Source: Phytophthora quininea (Eukaryota; Oomycota; Peronosporomycetes; Peronosporales; Peronosporaceae). Taken from it: a stretch of 64,000 nt of DNA. Each line of letters begins with the position of its first letter. Positions within the stretch are counted from its first letter, which is position 1. The translations under genes and the position numbers were made by a program. The stretch lies in assembly GCA_011947345.1 (NCBI GenBank), contig JAAVTG010000519.1:186001-250000 (forward strand). Reading direction: 5' to 3'. The notes beneath the pieces were generated by a model, which was given only the letters and a program-made list of their open reading frames with translations, searched no databases and was not told the DNA's origin. Below, one piece after another: positions 20,877 through 30,675 of this stretch.

Positions 20877-23140
20877 ATGCTCCTGCGTCTAGCGGCGTTG
20901 CTGCTGCTGCTGCTCGCGACGGCGGTCGACGCCTTCCTGCGCATCCCTCTCCACACGCACGTGCAGCAGCGCAGCGCACAGCAGCTGCTGCAGTTCCACA
21001 GCACCAACCCAGCGCCCGACAGCGTCTCCAACGTCGACGCCGCCGTCCGCAACTTCGTCCAGCGAGAGAGTCTCGACGTCGACGGCGTTTTCCAAGACTT
21101 ATCGCAGACGGCCAGTCTACGGGGCCTCGACCAGGCGGTACACAACCTGCAGCAGCTCCAGGCCGAGGGCCACGTGCCGCTCGAGAACTTTATGGAGTTC
21201 CAGTTCTTCGGCCCTATCGCCATCGGCAGCCCACCGCAGCAGGTTTTGGTCTGCTTTGACACTGGGTCCAGTGACCTGTGGGTGCCTGGCAAAAGTGCGA
21301 GGCCTGTGCAGGAGAAGACCGCTTCAACCACTCGGCCTCCAGCACCTACCGCGAGTCCACGACCCACCCGGCCTTTGCCGTGCAGTATGGAAGCGGTAAA
21401 GTCAGTGGTCACTTCGGACAGGACACGGTGCAGATCTCTCGCTTCCAAGTGAAAAACACGGCGGTGGGGATCGTCAGGACGGAGGAGGAGTCTATGGCCA
21501 GGATGAAGGCGGATGGACTGCTGGGCCTGGCCTTTGACGGACTGTCGACGTTCTCGCACCCTCCGCTATTCTTCGGGCTCTTGGAACAGTATCCCGAGCT
21601 GGACTCGGTCTTTGCCTTCTACTTGAGTCCGGACCCCAACACGAATGGGTCTGAACTGCATGTGGGAGGCTTTGACAAGGACTTCATGGGGTCCATGCAA
21701 GCTTCCTGGCAGATGACAGACGTGCTGCCACAGTTTGGACAGTGGACGTTTTGGAGGATCCATCTGCATAGTGTCGTGGTGGGCAAGCACCGCAACGCTT
21801 GTGCCGATGGCTGCGTCGCCTTTGTGGACTCTGGCACTTCGCTGATCGGCATCCCAGGCACGTTGTATTTGAATTTTTGTATGAAGTGGCCACGTTTGCA
21901 CAGAATCAAGGCTGCTACTGTGGGTTCGTGCAGTACGGCTTCCAGTGCTTCTTGTGTGCCCCGAGGACTTCCCTCCGATGAGGATCGGCGTGGGTGGACG
22001 TCACTATTACGTGCTGGACGGGTCGGACTACACTCTGTGTGTGGGACTGACTTGTATTGTACTGGTACAGCCGAGCGGACAGGAGATGTGGGTCTTGGGC
22101 GATGTCTTCATGAAGAAATTCTACTCCATGTACGACGTCGAGAAGAAGCAGATGGGCTTTGCGTGTCCTGCCAACTCGACGCTCTGCGGAGTGGAAGACG
22201 TTGCAGACAACGGTGTCAGCAATGGCGACGATGATTCGGTGCCCATTCAGTCGTCGCCGTTCTTCGAGAACAGCTTCAACATGTACGACATGGACACCCA
22301 CGCCGTCTTGGTGCTGTTCGTGTCGGGTCTGTCGCTCGTTGGCTCGGGTTTCATCGTGTCCTCATTCGTGCAATACCCGGCGCTTCGCAGCTTCCGCTCG
22401 TTCTCGCTTTTCTTCTGGCTGTCGGTGTGCACTTTGGCGTACAACTTGACGCTGTGGATTGCTGGCGTCTGGCGAGCCCGTCAGACTCACGTCTTCTTCT
22501 GCGCGTTGCTCAAGAGCTCGCAGCAGTTCTTAGGGACGGCAGTTTTGTTGTTCAGTGCTGTGGTTGGTCTTGAGCTCATTCGTGCCGTCCGCTGGACCCA
22601 CTCCAGCACCGTCGAGTACAAATTGGTCTACCATGTCGTCATCTGGAGCTCAGCTTCTTTTACAGGAGTATTTTCTCTGCTAACGGGCGTGATTGGCTTC
22701 CTACCGGACGGCGCAGGCCCGTGCCGAGCTTGTTTCGTGGGCCACAGTCCTGGGTGGGCACGCGCGTTCTTGTTCTACTTGCCAGCCACGCTGACGTTGA
22801 CGTTTGCCGGTACTGCGGTCTATCTCGCATACACTGGCACTGCGGGGTATCGCTGCCACCGCAGGCCGAACGAGCACGTCGCAGCAGCGGCCAGTTGCTA
22901 TCAAGTTGTGTTGCTACTGTTGCGGCGCTCTTCCTTCCTACGCTCTTCGGCTGGATGCAGGCGTTCGGCGCTACATGGGTCACCTCAGGCTTCATGCTTT
23001 ACTTGACGGAGCTGTGCTTCTACTCCCAAGGCGTGCTCAATGCACTGGCGTGGGCTTTCAACCCATCGTACCGCGTTGCACGCTACCGCGGCGCCAACGG
23101 TACAGGAGGCGAGACAATGCGTCTCATGGGACCGAACTAA
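20877..23140 (+). CDS. Aspartic protease fused to a seven-helix receptor domain
   Basis: Start at 20877 ([19 protein letters not shown]) gives a signal peptide; an upstream in-frame ATG at 20820 would bury it. A propeptide is followed by a pepsin-type (A1) protease: first catalytic motif [13 protein letters not shown] (about 21252), [13 protein letters not shown] flap region, second motif [13 protein letters not shown] (about 21821). After an acidic linker come seven hydrophobic helices, from [17 protein letters not shown] (about 22310) to [18 protein letters not shown] (about 23000). Phytophthora species are known to carry such a protease-GPCR fusion (AP5 type). Four frame changes (AAAA 21293, TTTTT 21876, CCCC 21959, GGGG 22847) are each closed by one base. 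Both Asp residues are present, so the protease is predicted active, lumenal or extracellular. Confidence 0.85.
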
Positions 23141-23265
23141 CTGTGAGGTCATGAGAAACCATGCTGCAGAGAATCCTGTTTAGTGAGGATGCTGAGCAGG
23201 GGACAGATTTTTCCTTTGTTAACATTTAAACACGCCTGTGTAGGTCTTCAGCCACATGCCGCGCT

Positions 23266-25592
23266 TCAGTTGGTCGGGAACGCGTCGATCGCGCCGTAGA
23301 AGTCCCAGAAATCGTCGCCCAGCAGCTCGAGGTTGTCGTCTTCGAGCCAACTCGCTTCCTGACAGATAAGATTGTCCTCCACGACGTAGTCAATGTGATC
23401 CTTGTGGCGCACTGGAAGGTGGCCACAGCCTGGACGATGCGTGTCCTGCGGCGATACACAAGGACGAGTCGGAACATTTGCTGCTTTGCTCTCCGTCTTG
23501 GTCGTAGAAGCGCGTTGAAGCGCACCCAAGCTCGTGATGCTGTCTTGGCAAACGAGGTGATTCTGCACGACGTAGTCGTGGTGGTTGCCATGCTGAATGG
23601 ACAAGTGTCCGCAGCCGCGCTTATGCCTCGAATAATCCAAGAGAGAAGACGTTGGCATCGTCAGACAAGCTTTCTCGGCCGAGCGTTTGTTCTTCCTGGG
23701 GACGACCGCAGGAGAATCACTGGCAGAATCGCTGCTTTGGTCGGTACTTCCCGAGCCAGGAGAACACCCGAAGCCGATCGAAGCGGTAGCAGCAGTAGGG
23801 GTCGTCAAAGGAGCTGGGTTCACATTTGCTGCTGTCGAGTTCAACACCATCGTGGTGCTTAGAGCGGCTGCAAGGCCACTGCCATCCTGCGAAACCATCG
23901 CCACAGGAATCCCTTGATCCATTGACGAACCATTTACAGCCTGACCAGACACGGTAGAGCTCGGTGCAGTCGACAGGAGAACGTTGTTGACTGGCACTAC
24001 TTCGGTCGTGCTTGGATTTAATGCATCAAGCGCTGTTCTGCTTGAAGTCGCAGACGTCGGGAACGTAGTGAAGAGCTGGTCCAGAATGTCGGGTTCATTG
24101 AACGTGGTCGGCGCCGCGGAGGTTGCATCAGCTTCAGGCGGAGGAGGTCTCAATTCGAGGTGCGCCGGACAGCAACTCGCAGCCATTGATGTCGACGGAC
24201 GGTGAGGCGGAAATGCCTCGAGACCCAGAGGCCGAGAGAGGTCCAACGTCTCCTGCGACAGCATGAAGGCGTCCAACGACGTGATGGCAGCAAAACATGC
24301 CGGCGGCGAGTGAATGTGATTCTCCGAGCACTTTAACTCATAGCGCATGGGTCTTGGCGCATCAAGACACGCCGGCGTAGATGGCGACATTTTGAATCGA
24401 GTTCCGATGCACCCGGTGGTAGTCTGCACGATGGGAATCTTTGCTTCCACAGACGCAGGCACCAGCACGTCAGCATTGAGAAGAGGCTCAGGGTTGCCGA
24501 TGCTTTCTTCAAACGCAGCCGAGACGTCGCTAGGACAGCCGCAGCTCTTAGTCTCGCTAGGGACAGGAGCAGCGTCAGCCTTGACCGGCGACAGTCTGCG
24601 CTTCTTGGTCTTGGCCTTGACCGCAACAGTCTTCACCACAGTGCTCGGTTGGTTCTCGTGCAGACGCTGGTGCTTGTGCAGATCAAACTTGCGCGCAAAG
24701 CTGCGCTCACAGCCAGGGAACGGGCACGCAAAGGGTTTTCTGCCCCTGCACAAAGGACCCAAACACAACACTCGTCAGCACCACTTAGCAAAGGAACGAC
24801 TAGAACCTATGAACTCACGTGTGGGTCCTCTCGTGACTCAGCAGGTCCGAGCGTCTCGCGAAACACTTGCCGCACTCCTGGTACTTGCACTGGTACGGCT
24901 TCTCGCCAGTGTGCACTCGATAGTGCACCTCCATGTCGGCCTTGCGCAGGAACTTTTGCCACAGAACTTACAAGCGAACTTTTGTCTCCGCAGTGGATGT
25001 TGGCGTGGCGCTTGAGGTTGCCCTTGAGTTGGAACTCGCGTCCGCAGCCGGGAAACGTGCATCGGAACACTTTCTTGGTGCTGGTGGGCTTCGACTCGGC
25101 CCTCGGGGCCTCCTGCTTGATGGTGGGCGTCGGCAGCAGGCCCGTAGCGTCGGTACTTGGAGCCAAAGCGTCGGGTGTAGGCGTCGACACTGCCTCGGCG
25201 CTGGCAGCCGATCGGTTGGGCTCGGACAGCGTCAACGCGTCCACCTTGGCATTCAGGGAGAGTGGAGCCATGTCGTCGACAAGTACGTGGGGCTTCCAGG
25301 CGTATTTCGGCTCTGCGTGCTCGCCAGCGATTGTCGAATGAACGTCGCGTGCCGACTCGGCTGGATACGCGCCCCAGGAGCCTGGTGCTGCAGTGGAGAC
25401 CGTCAAAGAAGAGCTCGGCGATTTGAGCTGGTTGGCCGCCGCCGTCGGACAAAACCGGACTGAACCTCCGGGATACCGGTAAGGAACAAGTGCCAAAGCG
25501 ATGGTACATTTAATCCGGTATTTTGCTGTTAAACCGGTTTTGCGTGTGTGAAGCCACTCTTGCATTTGAAAGCACACCACCCTGTGAATCAT
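23266..25592 (-). CDS. C2H2 zinc-finger transcription factor with two C-terminal His/Cys motifs
   Basis: Four fingers in series: [52 protein letters not shown] and, after an intron (24746-24818), [21 protein letters not shown]. Two frame changes in exon 1 (AAAA at about 24978, TT at about 24956) are repaired by one base each. A long Ser/Thr/Pro-rich region follows. Near the end two similar motifs occur: [19 protein letters not shown] and [19 protein letters not shown], each followed by L-x-C-Q. The C-terminus is acidic ([19 protein letters not shown]), like an activation domain. The start is uncertain: 25592 is the first in-frame ATG and 25271 ([10 protein letters not shown]) is a good alternative. 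Metal-responsive regulation is inferred from the His/Cys motifs. Confidence 0.75.
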
Positions 25593-25987
25593 GCCCCGAT
25601 AGGACAAGCTGACAAGGGGTGCTTCATGTGTTTGTGACGTAGGAATTTTTGCATTGTGTTCATGTAAGCTAATATGTTATCTCCTTTCCAATACGCACAA
25701 TGTTGACGTCTCACTTCTGCTTCATGACCGCCCTGTTTTTTTTCTTGAGGAATCTCTCCGTGGCGACGATGTTCTTCCGTCACAATGAACATATTCCTCT
25801 CCACCACCAGAGCCAGCAGTATAAGCCTTTGTCGTGTATCGCTTGATGACTGTGAGCCTCAGCACGACTTCAGGCTTCTCCAGCGGCAAGTTCACACAAA
25901 ATCGAGTCTGACCAACTAAGGAACCATTTTCAGTCGTTAGCTTTTCTTTATCGCAAGTCTACTGCTTCTCCCAACTCCGGCTTGGAA
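25593..25987. other. Intergenic, nothing recognised
   Basis: AT-richer than the DNA to the left; marks the beginning of the peptide-family zone. Confidence 0.35.
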
Positions 25988-26173
25988 TCAAGCTTCACGG
26001 TGGCAGCGGTTGGCGTAAGTGCATGGACGTTTGTTGGGGTCGTAGTTTGGGTTTCGAACAGGTTGGTAGTCGTCGGCTGGCCGCAGTCCCCTATGGCCAA
26101 CGCTGGCATCGTGAGCTTCCACTTGGGCCATGACCAGCGCAGCGACGAGGAGGAGCGATACGAAACTCTTCAT
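25988..26173 (-). CDS. Small secreted peptide family, copy 1 (intact)
   Basis: 61 residues, uninterrupted. Residues 1-20 (MKSFVSLLLVAALVMAQVEA) form a signal peptide. The mature part has a short linker with GLRPADDYQPVRNPNYDP and ends in N-K-R-P-C, five residues, C-H-R-E-A. There are only two cysteines, spaced C-x5-C, five residues from the end. This layout recurs in about twelve other copies between 26 and 48.6 kb. I do not know a published name; the size and secretion signal suggest an apoplastic peptide or effector, which is inference. A family-type core promoter lies at 26224-26246 and a second conserved element at 26340-26357, both upstream in the correct orientation. Confidence 0.75.
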   Translation of the reverse strand: MKSFVSLLLVAALVMAQVEAHDASVGHRGLRPADDYQPVRNPNYDPNKRPCTYANRCHREA

Positions 26174-26223
26174 GTCGAGAATGTGGTTGTTGCGTTGAAT
26201 GCGGAAGTCTTGACTGGACGCTG

Positions 26224-26246
26224 CGAGGTGAATCGGAGAATGAGGG
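26224..26246 (-). promoter_or_regulatory. Core promoter of peptide copy 1
   Basis: Reads CTCATTCTCCGATTCACCTC on the minus strand, about 60 nt before the ATG. It resembles the oomycete initiator plus flanking region and recurs before most copies. Confidence 0.6.
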
Positions 26247-26339
26247 AACTTGGACGAAAGGAACGACTTGATGATGGATTCGGTTCACTGACGTGCTTAT
26301 GCATCGGCGAGGAATTCATAATCAAGTGTACGGTATAAA

Positions 26340-26357
26340 CCACATCGGAAGATTTTC
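26340..26357 (-). promoter_or_regulatory. Upstream element shared with copies 3 and 6
   Basis: Minus-strand GAAAATCTTCCGATGTGG, about 170 nt before the ATG. Near-identical elements lie at 28886-28901 and 37071-37087, in the same orientation to their genes. Confidence 0.45.
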
Positions 26358-26456
26358 AGAGGCTGGGCGTTCTGAACCAGCTAGGTGCTGTACAAGAAGC
26401 CAATTTTCATCTATTATATCGTCCGCAAACTTTGCGAAAAGTATTTGGAAAGGGGT

Positions 26457-26541
26457 CTGGTTTTTCGCGAAATGGAGAGCTTTCGTGAAACTATTCGCAT
26501 TTGGGGTTCGTTGACGCAAAATGAGGAGCAGCTCTACTGAC
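26457..26541 (+). repeat. Dispersed repeat R1, copy a
   Basis: About 75-80 bp (TTTTTCGCGAAATGGAGAG onwards, ending GAGGAGCAGCTCTACTGA) nearly identical to 29191-29275. Copy b runs into a MULE-type transposase fragment, so both may be ends of one element. Confidence 0.6.
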
Positions 26542-26937
26542 CGCCCGCGAAATTCTTAGCGCCACATCCTCACAGCAGGATCGGACAAGCAACCATGAGC
26601 TCCGTGCCGAGCCCTTCACTGACGTTTCCCTCTCAGCACCTGCACCAAACTCGCCTCTGTCGCCATCTGAAGTGTCGACGGGGAAACTATTGCACGGGGC
26701 ATGTATTTCCCTAGACACGGAAAACCGATCAAGATGGATGTCGCCAATCGGGCGATGCTCAAGTACAAGTGTGACAGCGGTGAGCAGTCCCGTTTTGAAG
26801 TTGTTGCTGTGCGATCAAGGCGGGAACCGCTACGAGGGTAACTTTATCAGCCGCGCTAACCTTGTGCACAACATGTGGGCATTCTTCGATTCTCCTCGTG
26901 GTGGCCAAGCCTTCAAAGCAGCAAACCAAGCGACAGC

Positions 26938-27050
26938 ATGAAGCTTTTCGACATTCTCCTCCTCGCTGCGGCGCTTATATGATCCAAGCTCAAGTGGGTG
27001 CTAAAGACATTGACAAGAGGAACCTGCAAGGCGATTACGATATTGCTTAA
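26938..27050 (+). CDS. Small secreted peptide family, copy 2 (frame-broken)
   Basis: ATG at 26938 opens a signal peptide (MKLFDILLLAAAL), but the frame stops at 26982. One added base after CTT restores it to MIQAQVGAKDIDKRNLQGDYD, closely like copy 8 (EIGKRNLQGGYEP). The restored frame stops at 27050 before any C-x5-C. A second one-base shift at CTTAAA would continue into a Cys-containing tail, so the C-terminus is unresolved. A family-type promoter (GATTCTCCTCGTGGTGGCC, about 26888) precedes the start. It could be intact with two missing homopolymer bases or a decayed copy. Confidence 0.5.
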
Positions 27051-27393
27051 ACGCCAATTGCAACCCTCGATGCGCTACCGTTCCGCTGTCGCCCCCGCGT
27101 TAATTGTCAGTCCTCTCCTCGATTGAGATCTGCGTCAAGTGTGGTTCGATCGTAACTCAAATCATTGCAGTTGTTTCGGCACCACCGACTTCAGCGGCTT
27201 AGTTCTTTTGCCCGCCAATTCGTATACTTTTCCTAATATTGCCTCACGTGGTGTGCAGGATCATTAACATTTGCTAAACTTTGTCCTGAGCGCCGCGCGA
27301 ATAAGCTGACCACTTCACACGAGGAAACGGATCAAGCAAAAGAATCAAACCCATTTCGTTTGCTAGAAGTTCAATCCACACCCAGTCAAATAA
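27051..27393. other. Spacer, nothing recognised
   Basis: Left flank of the pogo-type transposase; no terminal inverted repeat matched to the right flank. Confidence 0.35.
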
Positions 27394-28784
27394 CTAAACA
27401 GCGTCTTCGTGTCCTTGTTTTCGGTCCAAATCTTCCGTCAACGACCGCTGCATTTCCCGAAGGCCAGATACCGAGCTCTGTGAGATCCCAGTCGCGTCCG
27501 CATGAATGAGAAATCTATCTATCCACTTTAAATACTCCTTAATTTCGTCTGCGCTGAGATCCTTGTTCCCGGCGTTACCATTAGGATTCTCGGCCTCGCA
27601 TTCAGCACAAACTTCAGCATTGTCGATCCCACAAAAGTACTCGTCAGCAGGTTCTCCATCTAAGAGACCAGTAGCAGCCCAACAATTGATGAAAGCAGAA
27701 GACGGTATCGACTTCCAGCATTCGACGCTCCAAGAAATAGCTTGGCGAACGCCAACATCACACACTTTAGCAGCAGAGATCATATTCACCATTGGGTTGG
27801 CTCCAATTGTCTTGAGAGCGTGCTGAACCTGCTGTTGGCGATACCGCTTCTTGAACGCGGCAATAATCCCAGCATCCAGAGGCTGGCATTTGTTCGTTGT
27901 GACTTCCTCACCCGATAAAAAAGCACTTCAACGTTCGTCAACGAAGACTCGTCCAAACTATCATGAAACGCAGCATCTTCCAGTACAAAAACACATTTCC
28001 GATCTTCCAAACGAAACTTTTCATCCAACTGCCCCAGCCACTTGAAAAAACCGCGAGTCATCCACGCTTCAGCGTTGGTAGTGTAGTTTTGGTCAGTCTC
28101 TGCTTCCTCCTCCTTCTTCTTCGCGCTCGTGTTCTTCCCAATGAAAAGCGGCTCCAGTCGTTCTGATCCGTCCGCGTTGCAGCCAAATGCAATCGTAACG
28201 CGCTTCTTCTGCGCCGTCTTCTCCTCTAACCTGGCTGGTGCGGCGTAGAATAGTCTGGTCTCCACCATGGAGAAGATATTCCGAGGTTCCAGCTCTTTCA
28301 ACTGCTTCTGGAGCTCACGGGTGGACGTCGACCCTTTCCCCTGCAGCTTCCTGCTAGAAAATCCGTGTCGTAGGTTAAATCGATGTAGCCATCCGTTGGA
28401 CCAGTGTGGAGGCTCGTCGATCTTCAGGAGCGCAGCGAAGCGAGTGGCTTTGGCTCGGATGGCTTCTCCTGTGACGCTTACTCCTGTTTCTTCGCACCAC
28501 GTGACCCACTTCGCCAGAGCCGCGTCCAGTGCGGGGGAGCGAGGAGCAACTCGACTGCGTACCGACAGTTGGGAGCTGGGGATGTTCTCCAGCTCTTCCT
28601 TGCGCTTGAGGATTTTGGAGACCATCGCCTGGGAAGGGACCTGCGCCAGGTTAAACGCGGTGTGCGCCCACACAGCGAGGTCGCGCTGTGTGATGGACGG
28701 GTTCTGGTCTTTGTGGCGCACGATCTGCACGCGCTGCTCGTTGGTGAGTCGGATGCGCGAGGGCTTGGCGGGCGGCGTCGGCAT
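27394..28784 (-). mobile_element. Pogo/Tigger-type (CENP-B-like) DDE transposase, catalytic residues altered
   Basis: Start at 28784 (MPTPPAKPSRIRLTNEQR); the frame open further upstream has no ATG. Domains: an HTH of the psq/pogo type (ITQRDLAVWAHTAFNL), a CENP-B-type HTH (AKWVTWCEETGVSVTGEAI, then WSNGWLHRFNLRHGF), and a DDE core (VTIAFGCNADGSERLEPLF). One frame change near 27919 (TTTTTT) is repaired by one T and leads to QPLDAGIIAAFKKRYRQQQ, the family's third-acid region. Where relatives have M-D-E-T the sequence reads MVET, and where they have L-D-N-A it reads LEDA, so two of the three catalytic Asp are changed. Predicted inactive. About 460 residues; no terminal inverted repeats found. 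Confidence 0.75.
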
Positions 28785-28885
28785 CGCTGCAAGTTGGAGC
28801 CTGCAACGAATGGCAGAAATGTTCCTATATTGGGGCTTCAAAATTCTGTGACGCGCGCAACAAGTTTTAGCTTGGTATCAGGTGA

Positions 28886-28901
28886 ACATCTTCCGATGTG
28901 G
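28886..28901 (+). promoter_or_regulatory. Upstream element of peptide copy 3
   Basis: ACATCTTCCGATGTGG, about 125 nt before the ATG at 29025; matches the elements upstream of copies 1 and 6. Confidence 0.45.
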
Positions 28902-28963
28902 TATGCGAATTGTAAGACGCGTTAGCGAACGACTCCATAATCAACCAATACTTTTCTCCGTTG

Positions 28964-28990
28964 TTCTCAGTTTCCAATTCACCTCGCGAC
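28964..28990 (+). promoter_or_regulatory. Core promoter of peptide copy 3
   Basis: TTCTCAGTTTCCAATTCACC followed by TCGCGAC, 35-60 nt before the ATG; matches the family core. Confidence 0.55.
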
Positions 28991-29024
28991 GTCCAAGACT
29001 GCCCCTTCAACGCACCACGCCAAC

Positions 29025-29189
29025 ATGAAGACTTTCGCAGCTCTCGTCCTCATCGCCGTGGTGGCCATGGCTCAAGTGGACGCTGTCTCCGACCCCAACC
29101 TTGTTCCAAATCAGAACTACGACCTCAACAAACGGCCATGCATTACAGCAACCACTGTCGCCGTGACGCTTGATTTCACAGCTTTCTAG
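29025..29189 (+). CDS. Small secreted peptide family, copy 3
   Basis: As read, 54 residues with signal peptide MKTFAALVLIAVVAMAQVDA and a linker (NLVPNQNYDLNKRP) very close to copy 1. After the first Cys the frame departs from the family and stops at 29189. One extra T in the run at about 29142 would instead give the usual five residues, second Cys, basic pair and a stop at 29173. The missing base is the same kind of defect seen in unrelated genes of this window, so the gene is probably intact. Promoter and upstream element are both in place. Confidence 0.65.
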   Translation: MKTFAALVLIAVVAMAQVDAVSDPNLVPNQNYDLNKRPCITATTVAVTLDFTAF

Positions 29190-29190
29190 A

Positions 29191-29275
29191 GGAGGTTTTC
29201 GCAAAATGGAGAGCTTTCGTGAAACTATTCGCGTTTTAGGGTTCTTTGACGCAAAATGAGGAGCAGCTCTATTAT
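29191..29275 (+). repeat. Dispersed repeat R1, copy b
   Basis: Matches 26457-26541 over about 75 bp with a few substitutions and begins directly after peptide copy 3. Confidence 0.6.
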
Positions 29276-29640
29276 ACCGACAGTGCTAGCTGGTTGTCAC
29301 TTCTTACTTCGACGGATAGCTCCTGTTGCAGCCTGGCTGACCTCAATTGGTGCAAGTACACGTCATCTTCACTTTTCCTACGTGAGTTGTCTAGCTCTGT
29401 AGGCTTCTCCTCGCTTGACTTCAGCACCCCGTATATGCTTGAAGTGCTCGACGATCACGTTTCCGCTGATCTGCGGGTCACTAGCAACTTCGGAGCGTAT
29501 GAATTCGTCCTCTCGAAGCTGGGAAGCGGTTAGTGTTGAGCGTAGTCTTGGATGGAGCCCGCGCAAGTGGTTGCTCCGGCACCGCGTAAGCTTCTCATCG
29601 AAGGATTCTTCTTTGGTTCAATTCATCTATCGTGGTTATA
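29250..29640 (-). mobile_element. MULE-type transposase fragment
   Basis: Minus-strand frame: LRGLHPRLRSTLTASQL, then REDEFIRSEVASDPQISGN and VIVEHFKHIRGAEVKRGEA, a stretch I associate with oomycete MULE-like transposases. The downstream frame change (about 29385) leads to RRKSEDDVYLHQLR, the usual continuation. No catalytic core is present, so only a fragment remains. Confidence 0.45.
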
Positions 29641-30339
29641 ATTGGGTTTATGATGTTGCTGCAGGCTGTATGCTCAGTGACGGCGCGGCAGTGTCTGGGA
29701 GTGATCTCGCTTGATGCGACTTTAGCTGTTTGAGTTCATAATGGCCATGAGATCCCGATGATCAGGGAAGAGATTCAAGCAACGTGAAAACACTCACTGT
29801 CTTGTAAAGTCGCCACACGTGAAATAGCAATTCAATTTAACGCACAGTTTCCGCTATTTCACGTGACAGTGAGGGTTGCCGACGATGAGTACGTGTCGGG
29901 CCTGCGTGTTCTGCACTCAATGAAAACGCGACCGGAGATTATGAGCATTTCAGTCAGTGCGTCGCTGAAGTGCTTGTACTAAAGTAAAACAGCTTTGCAA
30001 AACGAATTGTGGCGACAAACTTTTTCGTGCTATTGTTTTTTAACAACCGGCCACCAGCTATAATGCTTGAAAGTCTGTTGCCAATGGCACAGCATTATGA
30101 TGGGAAGCTTACCATCAAGCATGCGATGATGCTTGGCTCAATTCGTTGACAGCGATTCCGGTAGTGCCTGCCGATTGAGCAGGCTTACGCAGCACCAGCA
30201 TACAACGAAACTTTCTTATTGCAAAAACAAACACATGCGGGGACAAATCGCCGTTGCGCCAATTCCTCTCACTGTCCAATTCTTCTCGTGGGTGGTAAGA
30301 CTTCTCGCCATCAACGAAACAAAACACACCAGCGACAGT
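29641..30339. other. Intergenic, nothing recognised
   Basis: AT-richer spacer. It contains an imperfect inverted match TTTCACGTGA / CGTGAAATAG around 29815-29865 and otherwise nothing I can assign, up to the promoter of copy 4 (about 30268). Confidence 0.35.
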
Positions 30340-30510
30340 GTGGACATTTTCCCAGCTCTCCTCTTCGCCGCGGTGCTGGCAATGGCTCAAGTGGAGGCCT
30401 CACACATCAACTACGACAACCTGCGTCGATACCCGACCAGCGCTTCACATCCGAAATACTGCCCCCAACCGCGGACCCCAACGTGCGGCGAGGAAGATGT
30501 GAGGCTTTGA
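30340..30510 (+). pseudogene. Small secreted peptide family, copy 4 (start codon lost)
   Basis: The frame reads VDIFPALLFAAVLAMAQVEA where relatives read M-K-I/T-F, so the ATG has become GTG and the Lys is lost too. The linker (HINYDNLRRYP) is of the family type, with three Cys in an altered C-terminus. A family promoter remains at about 30268-30293 (CACTGTCCAATTCTTCTCG). A longer in-frame start upstream would abolish the signal peptide. Interpreted as a recently silenced copy. Confidence 0.5.
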
Positions 30511-30675
30511 CCATCTCCTCCACCTTAAACCCTTACTACATGGAGTAGTAAAGAAAAAAACTGGGGAACTTGCAACGACGTCGTCAGTGTTGATCTTCTC
30601 CACAAAATTATGTTACGACCACCGAATATACTTTACCAACACTCACCTGTTCAAACAGCGCATTCCGCATTCAAA

